Shown here in pieces: positions 24,601 through 39,600 of a stretch of DNA of 64,000 nucleotides. Source of the DNA: Atopsyche davidsoni. Lineage: Eukaryota > Arthropoda > Insecta > Trichoptera > Hydrobiosidae. Location: assembly GCA_022113835.1 (NCBI GenBank), contig JAILWY010000014.1:4527501-4591500 (forward strand). Direction: 5' to 3'. Positions within the stretch are counted from its first letter, which is position 1. Each line of letters begins with the position of its first letter. Position numbers and translations under genes: made by a program. The notes under the pieces are model-generated. The model was not told where the DNA came from, did no database searches, and saw nothing but the letters and a program-made list of their open reading frames with translations.

Positions 24601-27600
24601 AATAAATTTTGATTATAAATTATTTTACATAATTTTTAAATCTCAAGACCCCTTTTTTTCTTTCGTGTATTGGTATTATGTTTTCTATCAATTATTCAGA
24701 AGTTTTCTCATTTACGTAAATCACGATACAGAAGTTATGTTTCAGCTAAAGCGTGGCATTCGCTTAAAAACTGGGAAAACTTTCCAAAACGGCCTTACAA
24801 AACGCTACAATTTTTTTTTATTCAAATAACCAACCCGAAATAGGAATTCGTTAAATAAAAAGTTTTTTATTTACTTAATCAGTATTTCAGTATCCCACGA
24901 ACAAAGAAATAAAAAAGAATGACCATTGATTATTTTTATCAATTAATAAATAAATCCAAATTTATTGCCTATATATATTTATTGTGTTGACTACGTATTT
25001 TAAGGTTTTAAATTCACATAGAAAATGCAGCAAAAATAATTTTTTAGAATTCTCAAAACATTCTTGGGAATTTGCAAAACTTTTCCGTTAGTATGTAACA
25101 ATATAATACTATACAAATATACCACTGCAGTTAAGTAGTAAATATAAATAATCGCAATAACTCATAAAGGTACTACCAAATTAAAAGTTAATTGTATTGT
25201 ACATAAGTTTTTTTATTTTTTTGCATAAAGAGATTATTTTATATACGAAGATTATTTTTTATCGGAAAAATAACGTTTTTGTGTGGCATTTCTACGTATC
25301 TTCAAAACAAAAAGATTTATTCTCCGATTGGATAAAAATCTATTATTAATAATATACTCAGTTCTTCTAAAAATGCAAGTCGTAATAAAAATATTATTTT
25401 ATTCTTGTTTACTGAAGTTTTTATATATTCTTTGACAGTATTGAAAAATATGAACTAAACTACCAAAATTATCAAATTTGTTTTTTGCTGATGATATTTT
25501 TCTTTGAAATCTTTTTGGTCGTTGAAATACACTCTAAGGATAAAATGATGTATAAATATCTTTTAAAAAAGCACAAACCTGATTTCAACTTCGTCTTGAG
25601 CTAAAGCACCGAGATCTCCGTACATAATGAATAGGACAGACGAGTCGTTGACCTTACACCAGTATATTAAGATTGTTACTTGTGTACGAGATGGCTGCGC
25701 AGGCTTCAATGCTCCGCTGTGAAAAAGGCTTTACAGGACAAAGACCTCATTGTTAATGCCACTTTATTTCAATTAAGGCTTAAAGGCAATAACTTTACTT
25801 TAGTATCCAGAAAAAAAAGAATATATCTAAAGTACCAACGCTGTAGTCTTTAGCTAAAATGTTAAGAAAACAAATTAATAATTTAATTTGAAAATAAACC
25901 CGAAATAGTCAAAGCTCTTCTTTTTATATGCTTTTTGGCATGAAAAGTACCCCCGACGAGTAAACGATACTTTTGTCATTTGCTTTAGACATTTCCTGTA
26001 AAATAAAACCACCTACGAACATTTTCTACGTTTAGCATTATTAAAACTGTACCTTGTTTTGACTTTATGTATACAAAAACAGATTTTCAGCTCATAATTT
26101 TGGAAAAAACTATGGCGTTGTCTTAATGATAAATTGACAATTAAATATATTAATAATACACGTATATATAGTAATAAATTAAAAATCGTCATAAATTACT
26201 AATTTAATTTAAATAAACAACTTAGTAAATTTGCATTGCATTTATTAGAAAACAGTACTGAAACTCCATACGCGGTGTTTTGATTAGAAATTATTAATAT
26301 ATCTTATAAAAAGTATCTAATTTTAATAAAACTATTTTATGATTTGTGAAAAATTAATTAATTATATGCTCGTCCAGTATTAACACCCATCCCAATAAGA
26401 GATATTTATTTTATATTGATATTGTGAGTTTTAATATTCTAGGGGGGTTGTTATGAGATAACTACTTCTTTGTTTCAATTAACTAGTAATAAAAAAGTTA
26501 TCAGAGATATAATTAACTTATAATGGAGGCTTACAGTTCAGAAACGGCATAATAAATTTACTTCCAGGTAAAGGTTGTTTTTTTACGTTTATATGTAATT
26601 ACAAGACTTAATTTTAATATTCGTTGAACTATTAACTAATGTTAAGAAAAATGTATAATAAAAAAAAAAACACAAATGGAAGAAAAAGTTTTCACTGCCT
26701 TAACATAAGCCGTGTACAAAGATTTTTAATATTTAATTATATTTCTGAATGCTTTCTTATTGGCAGATTTTTAATTTTGTTGAATAATTAATTACCATGC
26801 AATTTTCGCCTGCCAGAGAGTAATATAGTAAAGTTGCACTATTTATGTTTTATATAACTAATAATAATATTTATTATACTAATAAAGTAAATTAATGTTT
26901 GAAGGTTGAATCTGTATATTCTTAGTTCTACGAACAATTTTAACTTTAAATAACAAGTCAATGAAAAGCTAATACTATTAAGTACCCATTCGATTATTAT
27001 AAGTACTTTCGATATACAGTTCAGATAAAATCAGCATATGTTTAGATATTTATTGATTTCATGAATTTTCTATCAAGATATTATGAATTTCGTTTACTTT
27101 GAATTTTCATTTGATTATTCAGATCGGTAATTTTATATTTTTTCATAATCATATAATGCTCAATAAAATATAAAATAATTTAGTAAACCCAAAGCATACT
27201 ACTGTGCAGTGTAATAAATAGAAAAAAAATGTTATTTATCATAAACGCTTTCACATATCATGAAAGCTGCTGCTGAAATTATAATCTTCTCCAGGTCTTG
27301 AGGGATGAATCTCATATCAAATTTAAAATACATGGGTCGTTCAATGAGTCATGGCTGACACGGGAGCATTAAGCTCAGAGCGGCTGCAATACAGTGTTCA
27401 TACACATAAATATATGTATTTTTAATTGAAAAAAACATTATAAATCATAGTTTTATGGTGTTACGAAACCAAACCTTTCGACTCAGTACAATAAAAACTC
27501 TTGGAAGAAATTTTGCCTTTTTACGTGAAGTTTTCAGCATTTATTAATCTTGTCTGGTTAGAACAGCTTAAACGTCAATTGTTGATCTTTATATTTTTGA

Positions 27601-30600
27601 TATCATGACGATGGGAGGATACTTTTTATTCATAAAATAATTTTGACAGGGTTAAAAATATATATACATGTTTGATAATCATATTTCTAATCTGAAATAT
27701 GTTACTCAGTTTAAGTATTCAAGCCAGCGGTTTAATATTTTTTAAGGTTTTTTTTTATTTATACAAACTTCTTCTTGAAGTTTTTTGGACTGTCGCAAAA
27801 CAATACACAAAACAGCAATTTTATTAATTTGAACCAAATATAGAGTCAACACATGTAAATGCTCAGAGTCAACAAATCAATTGATAGTTAAACTACATCG
27901 TGCAATATCGATCTATACTAAAGAAACATAATAGATAGCGGAACAACTGGGGTCCATTTTACTTTACTAATCCGAGGCTTTGCGGCAGTCTTCGGGTGAG
28001 TGCGTTTTTGAGAGATTACAATCCACAAAGCACCGGCTAATTCTCGGTTCTCGTGTGCGCAAGTCTTATAGAGAACTGAACAAATAATTCATATAAAGTT
28101 ATCGAAAATGATAGACCGCGGGGGCTGACACGCAACCCTATCGACCCGGCGGCGTTGCAGGGTGCGTAACAGCCATTTAAGCAAATTAAAACTCTCGTGA
28201 CGTCACATTGTTATTGGGTTTCAGCGAGCGGTAGACACTATAGGTCAGGTAATCTGAATGAGGAGACTGTAATCACGCTACTCTATAAGAGAAACCAGTT
28301 GTTTTTTGGAAAGGTTTGGAATTGCATTTATTAACAATGAAGATGAAGTAACGTTTGGAGGGATGCTTGTAACTGATATGAGTTAAAACTAACAGGACTT
28401 CGTTTCATGTTCGGCTATGGCCTGGTTGGGACTCTTCTGAATTTACTTTGAATTGGCAAGGGAAGCATAGAAATCTTAGAAAAGTGTGGTTGTTTAGATG
28501 TAGAAGGAATTCATGGGTAATTGCAGCTATTTTTGACTTTGTATTTGGATTTCAGTATACGATATACTTGATTAACATGGTTTACTTAGAAAAAGGTTAC
28601 GGAACTACAGGTGGGTCTTAAGCCTACGTCCTCGATGCTTGCGACCTTGTAAATTAGCCCTTCATTCAGGGTAATTCTTTAAGCTTAGCTCATGTAAAAA
28701 CGATGTCTCCCCTCTCTCAAATGATCAATTTGTTTCAATTAATATCTACCATGGATACAATATTCTCAAATGAAAATGCATTTCCTGTGATAAGGTATAC
28801 TGTTGTTATGTAACTTTGTGCTTTGGATCTGTCCATTTTTCTTTTAGAGTTTATTATGAAAGCGAGGTCAAACGTCCAGTCCTATTGTAGGCCCACACAG
28901 CCTTATATTAGTAACAAGGATAGAAGCTAGACCGTAAACACACTTGTTTATTTAGTCTTGGTTGTACCTATTATTATCGCATGGCCCCTTCATTGAATCA
29001 AAAATATCATATTGCGTCGGAAAATTCGGGCAAATCGATAAAGTACGCCGTTTTTAAGAATTTAATAATTGTGTCAGGCACTCATCGATCTGGTAATTAC
29101 TAAGCGGTAGAACAAATAACCTTCCAGTAAAGAATTTCTTATATTTTACACGTATTTTAAATAACATAAGCCTGCTGTTGTGAGCATAGAACAATTTTTT
29201 ATATTGTTTCTAAGTTTTTATAAATAATTTTTAATCTAGTGCTAAACATATACTATCACAAAACCCGTCATTAACAACCAAACCAAAGACAATTTTGAAG
29301 AAGTTATTTTAAAAATAATTAAGTGATACTGATTTCGATTGAAATACAATCAACACCGGTGCTTACATTAGTGAAGTATTTTTTTCACAAAGCTTGCTTA
29401 TAGCTTTAATTTTACTGGCCAAAATGGGGATAGAAATACTGAGTCCAAAACCCAATCGAATTGAATTAAATTTACTATGGGATTCATTCCATAAATTGTT
29501 AATATTGTCAGATTATCTTACTTTAAGGTTTTTTGAGCTATTGTGTCTATTACAGTGCCAGTAATTTTTTTTAATATAATACTCACCCACCAGGTATCAA
29601 TGCTGTTAATATTGGAGGGTAGAAATTTTCTGGCGTATTCTATGTCCCATGTTTGAGTTATATCTGAGAGCTATGGGAGATCGCATGGATCGTAGCCCTT
29701 AAAATATCAATAAACCGGTTAAATTTCATATCATCACGGTTATGCGTTGCGTTCCAGACATTAAACTATAAATTGGCCAAATTTCAAACATGTAAGCAAC
29801 TTCTATAGTCTGAATATTCAAAATATATTATCATAAGCCGCTGGTTTCTCAGATGATTCACGCCACCATGAGTCACGGTCTATCTTATATGTTGCTATAC
29901 ATAAGTATTACTCACATTGTTATCATCTTGATTTACATGTAGGACATTCAGATAATTGCTATATTAATAAAATTTAATTATAACCTTAAAAAAAATTATT
30001 AATTTTGTTCAATAAGATGTCGATTTGTATTTCAAAAGTTACAAAATTAAGCATTTTCTATTGTTTACGAAAATGTGCCATAAAAAACACCAAATAATAC
30101 AACTGATAATTTTTTTAGATAATTTGAATATCGCTTTGCTTAACATATTAATTGACAAAACAATATATTTAAATAATATTTAATAACATCCATAACGTCT
30201 TGAATTTGATTGAGTCAACTTTGAAATTTACAACAAAAAAAAATTATACTCATGCTTCAAAATATTGCTACATTTTTTGTGAAAAACAAATTAACCAGTT
30301 ATAAAAAAAATACTATTTGTCAAAAAAATATTTTGGAAATACCTCTTTTTACAAAATAAAATAAAAATACTTTATTCCATAATTTAGCCAGTCGAAAGCG
30401 AAATTAAGAAATTAGGCATTCAAATTCACGTTTTATCTGGACAAACGTTTGTTTAAACAGGCGGCCAGTTCTTTTTGCATATTCATTAGCAAAATTTTAC
30501 TCGTTTAAAAGAAAATTGAGGTCAATTATGCGTTTTATATCATATTTTTGAGAAGAAAGCTCATAAAGGTTATTTGTATCTACCACAATAAATACAATAA

Positions 30601-33600
30601 GATTCAAGTGTGAATTTTCTTTGAATATTTTACTTCTCGAAGACTTCTCAAAATAGTTAAGACCACTCTGTGTTTTTATAGATCTTGGAACTTAACTGTT
30701 AATTAAAATAATAATTTACAAAACACAAACTAATTTTAAAAAAAATATTGCAGTGGTGAGCTAGCCTTTGTGTTTTGCTAACCTTACCCTTACTTACGGG
30801 TGGCATATTTTAATTCTAAAGAAACATAAATCTAGTCATAAATAACGCGCTCAGGTTCCAGCACAACGAGTGAACGACCACTCACCTCCAAGGGATGCAT
30901 TTAGGTATTTATAATAAATTAATTAGTTTTTTAAATTGTATACGTAAATAAATTAATTTAGTAGTTTCCTCAATGATATAGAAATTTTCTTTTTTGACCG
31001 CGAGTTCCATGGTTTGATATTTTTTATTACATAAGAATACAAATCTAATGACGTCTACTTCAGTTTGGTCAAAGGCGACTTATATTAACGTCTTACAAAT
31101 AAAATGAAAAATATATACAAGTGCTAGATAACGAGGAAAAAATTAATTTCAGCAGATGCGGGTGTAAATATATTAAAACCATAAGCCAATCGGGTATTTA
31201 TATTTTTAGTTAAGCATGGAGTATTACAAAAAAATCCATCTTGTAGTGGGTATCATTCCATTATTCAATATTCATTAAATAAGATATGTGGAGTAAAAAT
31301 TAATAAAAATATAATTTTTTTTAAATATGGCACTGGTTTCATATTCCAAACCATATCTTCTGAAAAATAATTTCGCATTCTGTGTGTACTGAACTAAAAT
31401 AAACTAAAAAAAACTCAGGCCGACAAAACTATAAACTTGTCTCGAATCCAGATATGAAAATATTTGCTTGGGTCTGACTATAAAAAAATGTTTAATTATA
31501 CAAGCTAAGTGAAATACTATTTATTCACATTTCTGTATTTTAAATTAACAAACTTTTAACCTTAAAAATATTGCAGCCATTATTTTAATCAAAGCATTGC
31601 TCATTTTAAAATTATTTTTAGTCGAACTTTTAAAAAATAAAATTGGATTGTAAATATTAAAAAATGTGAATAAAATATTAAAATATATTCGAGTAAGTTT
31701 TTATTTATTATTAACTTTACAACTATTATTTGCAATAGACTAAAAAATAAACTGACTAGACAAATCTAATAAAAATATAAATATTGGTTATTTTTTTAAA
31801 TTATGACTGTGTTAAGGTTAATTTCTGGGTTATTCTTGTCGGTTATAATGTAAGTGTAAATTATAAATTTATAACCAGGAAACTGGTGTTTTGTGATAGC
31901 ATAAATAAAAAAAAAATATGCTGTTATACCAAAACTTTTAAAGAAGTTTCAGAAGTAAGATTTTTCGTTTTTAAAACATAATGAAACCTATTTATTTATT
32001 CTTATAAACATTTTATAGGTAAACGATTTCATTAATAAAATTTTCTTCATTTTAAATCCGTCATTTTTTAAATAGCTTATGAAATTTCATAAATACAAAA
32101 ATATGAAACTGTCAAGAATATTTAAAATAGCATTAATTGATTGCCCCAGCAGGTGTTGCCGGTGACTTCCGGCACGCACTGCACCGGAAGGAAATGATGC
32201 TTAAGCGCCAACTCCCGTGCGGGAATGTGCTAACAATTATTCAAATAAAAAACGCCGGAAAATAGACGCCATTGATCCTTAGCTTTCAAAAGAAAATCAC
32301 AAAAGCTTTATTCAAATTTGTAACAATGACACTTTACTAACCTGAAAAAAAAATTTATGAAAAAAAAAAAAAACGTTGGAAAAAATATCCTAACACGAAG
32401 CTTTTTTGAAATATAGATAAATTGAAGAAAAAAAAAATTTGTGCATCAAACAGTAATTTTTTAAAAATATAATTATAACACTAAGGTTTAGTTTAATGAA
32501 TAAATAAATATTTAATTTTTATAACTAATTATTTGAAACAAATATTATACTTTGAATTATATGCGAGATTTGGTTGTTTTTTTACAAATAAATTTACCGT
32601 AGTTAAATAAATATCAAGTAGGGCGATTATTTTCTCGTAATTGATAATTTATATTAGATATTGATTTAATTAGTTAATTTAATTTCGATTAAAGTACTTA
32701 ATTGATATTTTTTTTAATGTAACATACCATTAAATGTTTATTTACTTGAAATGGTGCCCATTTTTATTATTTGTTTGAATATCAAGATTTTTTTATAATT
32801 AGCCAGATTACTTTAGAAATTGCTTCAAGATTTCTTACTTTCGCCATGCAATGGCTGTATTAATCTGGTTTTTGATGAAATGGTTCTTGTTTTGTAAAAA
32901 TGCTTAACGTTTGTCCAATATGCTACAAATATGAAACATAACAAATTAAGCTCGATTCTTGTAGGTCATTACAAATTTATCAAAAAACATTCTTAAAAAA
33001 AAACCGAATGAATAAAAGTACCTAGCTATCAATGTCCTTATTTAAGTTGATAAATTAGGCAGTACTTAAAAAAAACAGACATCCAATATAAGAGGTTGCC
33101 ATAATAGGCTAATCGAAAATCGGTTATCAGTTTTCTAGCAGTGTGTGTAGGCTACTTTGAAGTTTTTTAATTTAATTTTAGATAAGGGTAGATAAGCATC
33201 GTTCGATATTTTCTTTGTTCTTTTTCTCAGAATAGACTCGCTCTACTTGAGATTTACAGCCCTTGCTCTCGATAATTGAATTTCCCGTGCTAATGCAGTT
33301 TTATCTCGTAACGTACTAAATTCTGTGCCATGATTGCCTCTGTGGTTTTTCAAATTGAAAAATAATAACAAATAACTGACGCAAAAGAAAAATAAACAAT
33401 TCATATTCATACTCCAATAGCTGTTTCGGGTTTACATCGGCGAAGGGATATATAAATATATATATATTTTTAATGTGAGTTATCTTTAGATTTAAATATG
33501 TTTTGTAACTCTTCAATAAAATATAAAAAATGCTGTATTCGTCCACAATTACCTGCCAATGCTATCTGTTTTCTGTCTTTTTCCATGCTACATTCTTATA

Positions 33601-36600
33601 TAATAAAAAATTGTGGGTATTGACTTCTCGTATTCCTGGAATAAATATATAATTAACACGTCTCACTTGTAATATAAAAAAATAAAATATTGTGAACATC
33701 ATAAATATTTCAAATCATTTCAAAATAAAAAAAATATTACTATCACTTGCTATTTTTATACTAGGAAAAATAATGTGAATATCATGAATAATTCAATTGA
33801 ATTCAAGCAACAAAATTTTTATAAACCGTTTCTTTGATCTCAGAAAATTAAATGTTGCAATAATCAAATATATAGCGAAATGTATTTAAAAGTATTAAAC
33901 ATGAAAGTTTCCAGTATAATAACATTAAAGTACCGCTCTTGAGCTGGGTTGCAACTTGCGAGTAGAAGTTTTGCAAGATCCATGCAAGTACTTGTATTAC
34001 AACCTGCGGTGGAGGATGCACTCTCGAAAGTTTTGAACTAATTTTAAGTTGACAGCTCGAGTCCTGAATTTTGAACGCTATGGGGACTTCAGCTCTAATA
34101 TCTATTAGTATTAGAATTTCGCTGTCTTACAAGCCCTCAATCGAAAGAGTGGATTATTGCTTATTCTCTCTAGGCACTGAAGTTTCTCATTCATTAAAAC
34201 CACTCTCTTCTCATTGAAATATATGTTTGCTATTTACTTATCGATTCTGAAATACATGTTTCTTAAAATACATATCATTAATAATCATGTGGCATGTTTG
34301 TACTATAATATTTATATAAGTGGGTAGTGTTGCATATTCCCATTTACAATTAAAACCACCACTGTTTCATTTCATAATATTTTATTTATTCAATAAAACG
34401 ACTTACTTGGATTGAAAATTTAAAGCAGAAAAATTCTCATAAAATCTGCCTCACTATAGTTTATATATGTTTTTTTTGTGGATTGAACGTCAATCAAGTG
34501 CGTTTTAATTACCTTTACAGGGTTATATTACTTACTAAATACACAATTAATTATCACATAAAATTTCTCTATATAACAAGCTTAACAAAATATTTGCAAA
34601 GTTTAATAATGCCATACAGAGGAGGGGCATAGTGGGCCAGCTGGGATTGCTTTGAGAGAATTAAGCTGAAATTCACGCTTAGATTATTCAGAAGTTATTG
34701 TCATTTCCAGCGCACCTCACGCTCAGGTAACTTCCGGGAGTACATTTTATTTTGATCTAATAATTTTTTTTTCTTTCTTGTAAATTGAATATACATTCAT
34801 TGAAACCGAAAACAATAAACAATATTTTTATACATAGTATAAAAAGATTTATAATTAATATATATATATACCGTCTTTATCTGCTGTTTACTTTGGGATG
34901 TCAAAAAAAATTCTCAAAGGAAAAAAACATTTTTAATACACAGACTTTTCTAGCGTAAAAATGCCAAAATATGTCCAAACCAAACCAAATATTCCACGCT
35001 TCAGAAAATTACGTTTTAATTTGTTTTATATTTTATTACGTACACCGCAGCAGTCTTGTATATCAAAGAGCTTATAATAAATTAAGAATAAAAACAATTT
35101 GTGAAGTCAAAGCCGGGAGTGTGAGCGCTCCGAGCGCGAGGACTTTCACCTCACTCGGCGGTGCCGCAACTTTGTAGGTACAACCTTTCAACTAAGGGAA
35201 GTTAATTTACCAGTCCAGAATAAAATCTCATATAAATAAATTAGTAAAAATTACAAATAAATTGTTTGTGGATCTAAAAATGCACGCAATATAAAATTAT
35301 GAACGAGACGACGAGAGATCTAGGAAAAATTATTTGCGGTAAACTCTCGTCGGGCCGTGATATTCGTGGACATATGAATTCAAATCCAATGAGTTTTATT
35401 TGTGAATCGATTATAAATAATTATATAGTTTTTTTTAACTAATATAAACTTGGATAAATCAATACCGCATTAGTCATATTATCATTGGTCGTTCATTAGA
35501 ATTAATAATAAAAAAAGACATTCTTTGGGCTAGACCTAACATTCTACAGGTGGTTATAAGTCAACTTTTAAGGGTTAATTTATTCTTTTGCCGTTCAAAA
35601 TGCAAAGCATGTCATTTCATGATATGAAAATTTAGTTGTGAGTAAAATGGTTGAGTGGTGAGTTTCTGGCACGACGTCGATTGTCCACAGGTGGTTATTC
35701 ATTTTACTAACACAGGAGTAGTACATATCAAAAAGTATACGTTATAGCTTACTTTGGTTTATGTAGCATATAACTAATATGTTGTATTTTATATTGGTGT
35801 TCAGGCAAAGCTACAGTCACTATGAGACCTATCATTTATATCATTGCTATCTTGTTGTGACGTATGTGTTGTGACCTTATGTCAGGTTGTAATAGGTTAT
35901 ATTATAAATATGTATGCGTGACGCTATTGAATGTTTGTGCCTTACAGACAGTTACCTCAAGGTTTCTCACTCCGGTGTCTCTTTCCTTGTTGGCCAAATA
36001 ACAGCTTTTGAATTTTGAAGTATTACTAGATATAATTGCAACGTAGTACTCGCAGATAGTCAATGAACTAGTATCCTGAAGAGTATTATATATAGGTGGC
36101 TTCAATTTGATCCATATCTTTCATAGATAGCCATCGACTTTCATGGCTAAATATACTGTAGTACTAGTGCAGTAGTACTGTGACTTATTGCCATGTTGAG
36201 CTTTATCCAATACAAGTGGTTACTGACGTTTATATTATCAATATGTATGCGTGACGCGATTGAAACGCCTTACAGACAGTTACCTCAAGACTTCTCACTC
36301 CGGTGTCTCTTTCCTTGTTGGCCAAATAACAGCTTTTGAATTTGAAGTATTACTAGATATAATTGCAACGTAGTACTCGCAGATAGTCAATGAACTAGTA
36401 TCCCGAAGAGTATTATATGTATGTGGCTTCAATTTGATATATATCTTTCATGGATAGCCATCGACTTTTATGGCCAAATATACTGTAGTACTAGTGTAGT
36501 AGTACTGTAACTTATTGCTATGTTGAGCTTTATGCATCACAAGTGGTTTCTGACTTTGTCAATTGGAGAGGAGCACGCGGAGAGTAGCTCGTGTTGTGAC

Positions 36601-39600
36601 TTGCTGTCAGGTTGTGGCGTAGCACTCGCAGGTGGTCGAGGAGCATCACGGGGAGGGTAGTTTGTGTCGTGGCTTGCTGTCACGTTGTGGCGTAGCACTC
36701 ACAAGTGGTGATTAGCCGGGCTGACTCAGGGGGCATTAGTTACAGAGTGGTAGCGGTAGTGGCGGGCAACAGCGGGGCGGTGACGCTGAGCGGCTTGATC
36801 GCGGACACGCAGTACCAGCTGACGGTTGCGGCTGTGCTTGCCGGCCGGAAGTACAAGAGTGGGCCTGTCGTATTTCGCACGCTGGGTAAGATATTCACAT
36901 ACTGTATAAAACATCTATTGGGCGCAGCTTATATGGCATGGCATATTTTTGGCCAAAAAAAATTCTAAATTCAGTTTTTTTTATAATATAATAAATGAGA
37001 AACAATAAACAAAGATTTTCTTTGAATGTAATATCATCCTGCGTATATAATGAGCGATGCCGCATAGACCCACATGTGGTTGTTTTCTTCCTGAAATCCG
37101 GCGTGCTTTTACAAAAATGCACGGTGTGACATGGCACTTAGTTTGTAAATAATATAATGGTGAAGTGTTACTGATGGTGCCTGTGTTGCAGAGCCTCCAC
37201 GCACGTCGCCGCAGCAGGACGCGGGCGCGCTGGGCTCAGGGGCGCTGGGCACAGGCGCTCCGCCATTTCCGCCCTTCCCACCAGCTGCGCCGCCCGCCGA
37301 TGGGGACTCCCCGCAGCCTTTTCCAACGGTCAGTATATAAAAACTACACATACACATAAAACCATTTAGTATTTTAAATAAAATACCGATTTCGCCTACC
37401 ATTCACGCTGGGATTAGCCAACGTGAAAGTTTGGCGAAACCGGTCACCAATAAAAATTATCATGTGGAAAAATCACTCAAGTATTTTATTTAAAATATTA
37501 AAACGGAATTACGCCAAGTACATTCTCTTTATATCAGGGGTAGCCAAACTTTTGAACACAACTGATTTTTTTTTTTAAATTATAGGCGACTGTCTAACAG
37601 CACCGTATGTGTTGAGTGATCATAAGTAAAGTAGTTATTTAATTTTAAAAAAAATACATGGATAATACTAGTACATATTCAACATCAATTTATTTATAAA
37701 TAAAAAATTATGATTTCTTATTGCAAAGCAATTAATTGATATGGGACGGGCATCAGAGATGTGTTCATATCAGAATAGTTACGTAGTCGACGCTTTGGCC
37801 GCCCCTGTTATATATGAAATAAATGATACTTTAGTTTCCTCTATAACACTCAAATCGTTATAACTTATGTGATTTCAAATTTTATATAAACAATTTTGTC
37901 AAGCTATTAAATATTATATTTGTAATTGTTATTACTCAAGTATTGTAATCGATAGTTGATCTTTAAATCAATAGACCTATATAACAATTAGACAGAGACA
38001 ATAGTTTTTAAGGTACCATCAATATACCATACATATGGAGAGACAGGTAATTATGGCGAATATGAAATGTAATGTAATTGGATCGCTAAGACAATTGATA
38101 GTGATTAATGACGATTGTTTGGAAAAGACTCGGAATAAAGTTTTTCGGTCGGCTGAAAAATTGGAATCGCACAGACTACAGTAGTTTATTTTGATATGCG
38201 ACAAATAATTATAAATTTCATAATTCTGGGCGAACACAAAGTTATTTCAAGTTATCTCCCTTTCGTATTTGTGTCGATCAAATGTATGATTATAAATTGT
38301 TTAATTTTGATTGATATTTAGAAGGTTATTCTGAAATTTTGAGGTTATTTAAGAGACAGTTAATAATGTATCCAGACTGTGATGGTTCAGGGGCTGCCAT
38401 CCCTCTAGGGCAGCACAGCCTACCAAATTACATTTCGGCTCCCTGTAATTTAGCAAGCGGGCCACCCGCACTAACTACCCTCGGCTGTATTGACAGATCA
38501 ATTTGATTTGCCTCTTAGTGGTGCTGCGTTACGGCCTCACCACCCTAATATGCTGCTTTGAAAATAATATTTTGAAAATATTACTATAAATAGTTTCTTC
38601 ATATTATTATTCAAAACAATTTTTGAAAAGATTGGCAGATTGGTAAATTTGAAGTCATTTGCAGGTGGTTGAGTATATATAAATTTTGACTTAATGCTAC
38701 AAATACAACCATATTGGATATGCTAAATATATATATATTTTTACAGTGTAATAATTAAGAGTACAATTTATTATAATATACCAAAACGTAAGTATAAAAA
38801 ATATTTATATTCATAAAAAAATTAAAACATTTAAAAAAAACATTAAAGATATACATACTCACACTCTTACTAGCAAAAAAAATATCAAACGATTTTTAAT
38901 TATTTTTTGTAAACATTATACTGCTGTTGTATTTTAATATATAATGCATGATTAAATTGTGATTTTTGCATTAAACCCAGTTTGAAAACAAAGTATTTTG
39001 ATGTAATAAAATAAAGTATACTTAGTGATCAAGTAATCCGTATTATTTATGATTGTGAGAGAATCTTCGTAAAAAAAAAATATCCTTTAATCCTAGGCTC
39101 TATTCAAAAGTATTCACTTCAAAGTAAATGGTAACGATATTTTTATTTTGAATATCATTTTCAGTATTCTCATTGCGAGAAGAATAATATTTTATATGAA
39201 GAAAGACTTTGATGTCTCAGAGCAAGAGTATTTGTCCTTCTTCACCGGCAGAATGCTACAAAATTTACAAGTGGAATTCTTTTTATTATTATTTGTCGCA
39301 GATGTATCCATTGCTACAGCCCCTAGAGGTCTTTTTGACTATCTGTCTTGAGACCTGCAAACCTCGCGTCACTTTTACCTGCTTTTGGGACCGACAACAT
39401 AAGAGAGGTCTTTGTACCTCACTCTTATGGCTAAGCACCAAAAAAATAAAACTGACACCTTCAAAAAAAAATTGATCTTCATAGTATAAAAATTGTATGA
39501 TTTGTTTTCGGTAGATTTATACCTAGCCATTTTAAAAATATAACCCATGCTCTCAAAATATACCCTAAATAATATATACTTAAATGTAGTAACCAAAATT

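Larger units (their letters stand above)
20330..36715 (+). other. Intron 2 (16.4 kb), mostly featureless AT-rich DNA
   Basis: Donor GTGAGA; acceptor TGATTAG with almost no pyrimidine tract. I see no open frame of note and no intact transposon. It contains an 11-bp inverted repeat (24438-24507), GC-richer patches at about 28110-28170, 32150-32230 and 35105-35170, a solo inverted-repeat end (34482-34536) and a tandem-repeat array at its 3' end (about 35540-36715). The phase of exons 2 and 3 needs no exon in between to complete the FN3 domain. Confidence 0.7.
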
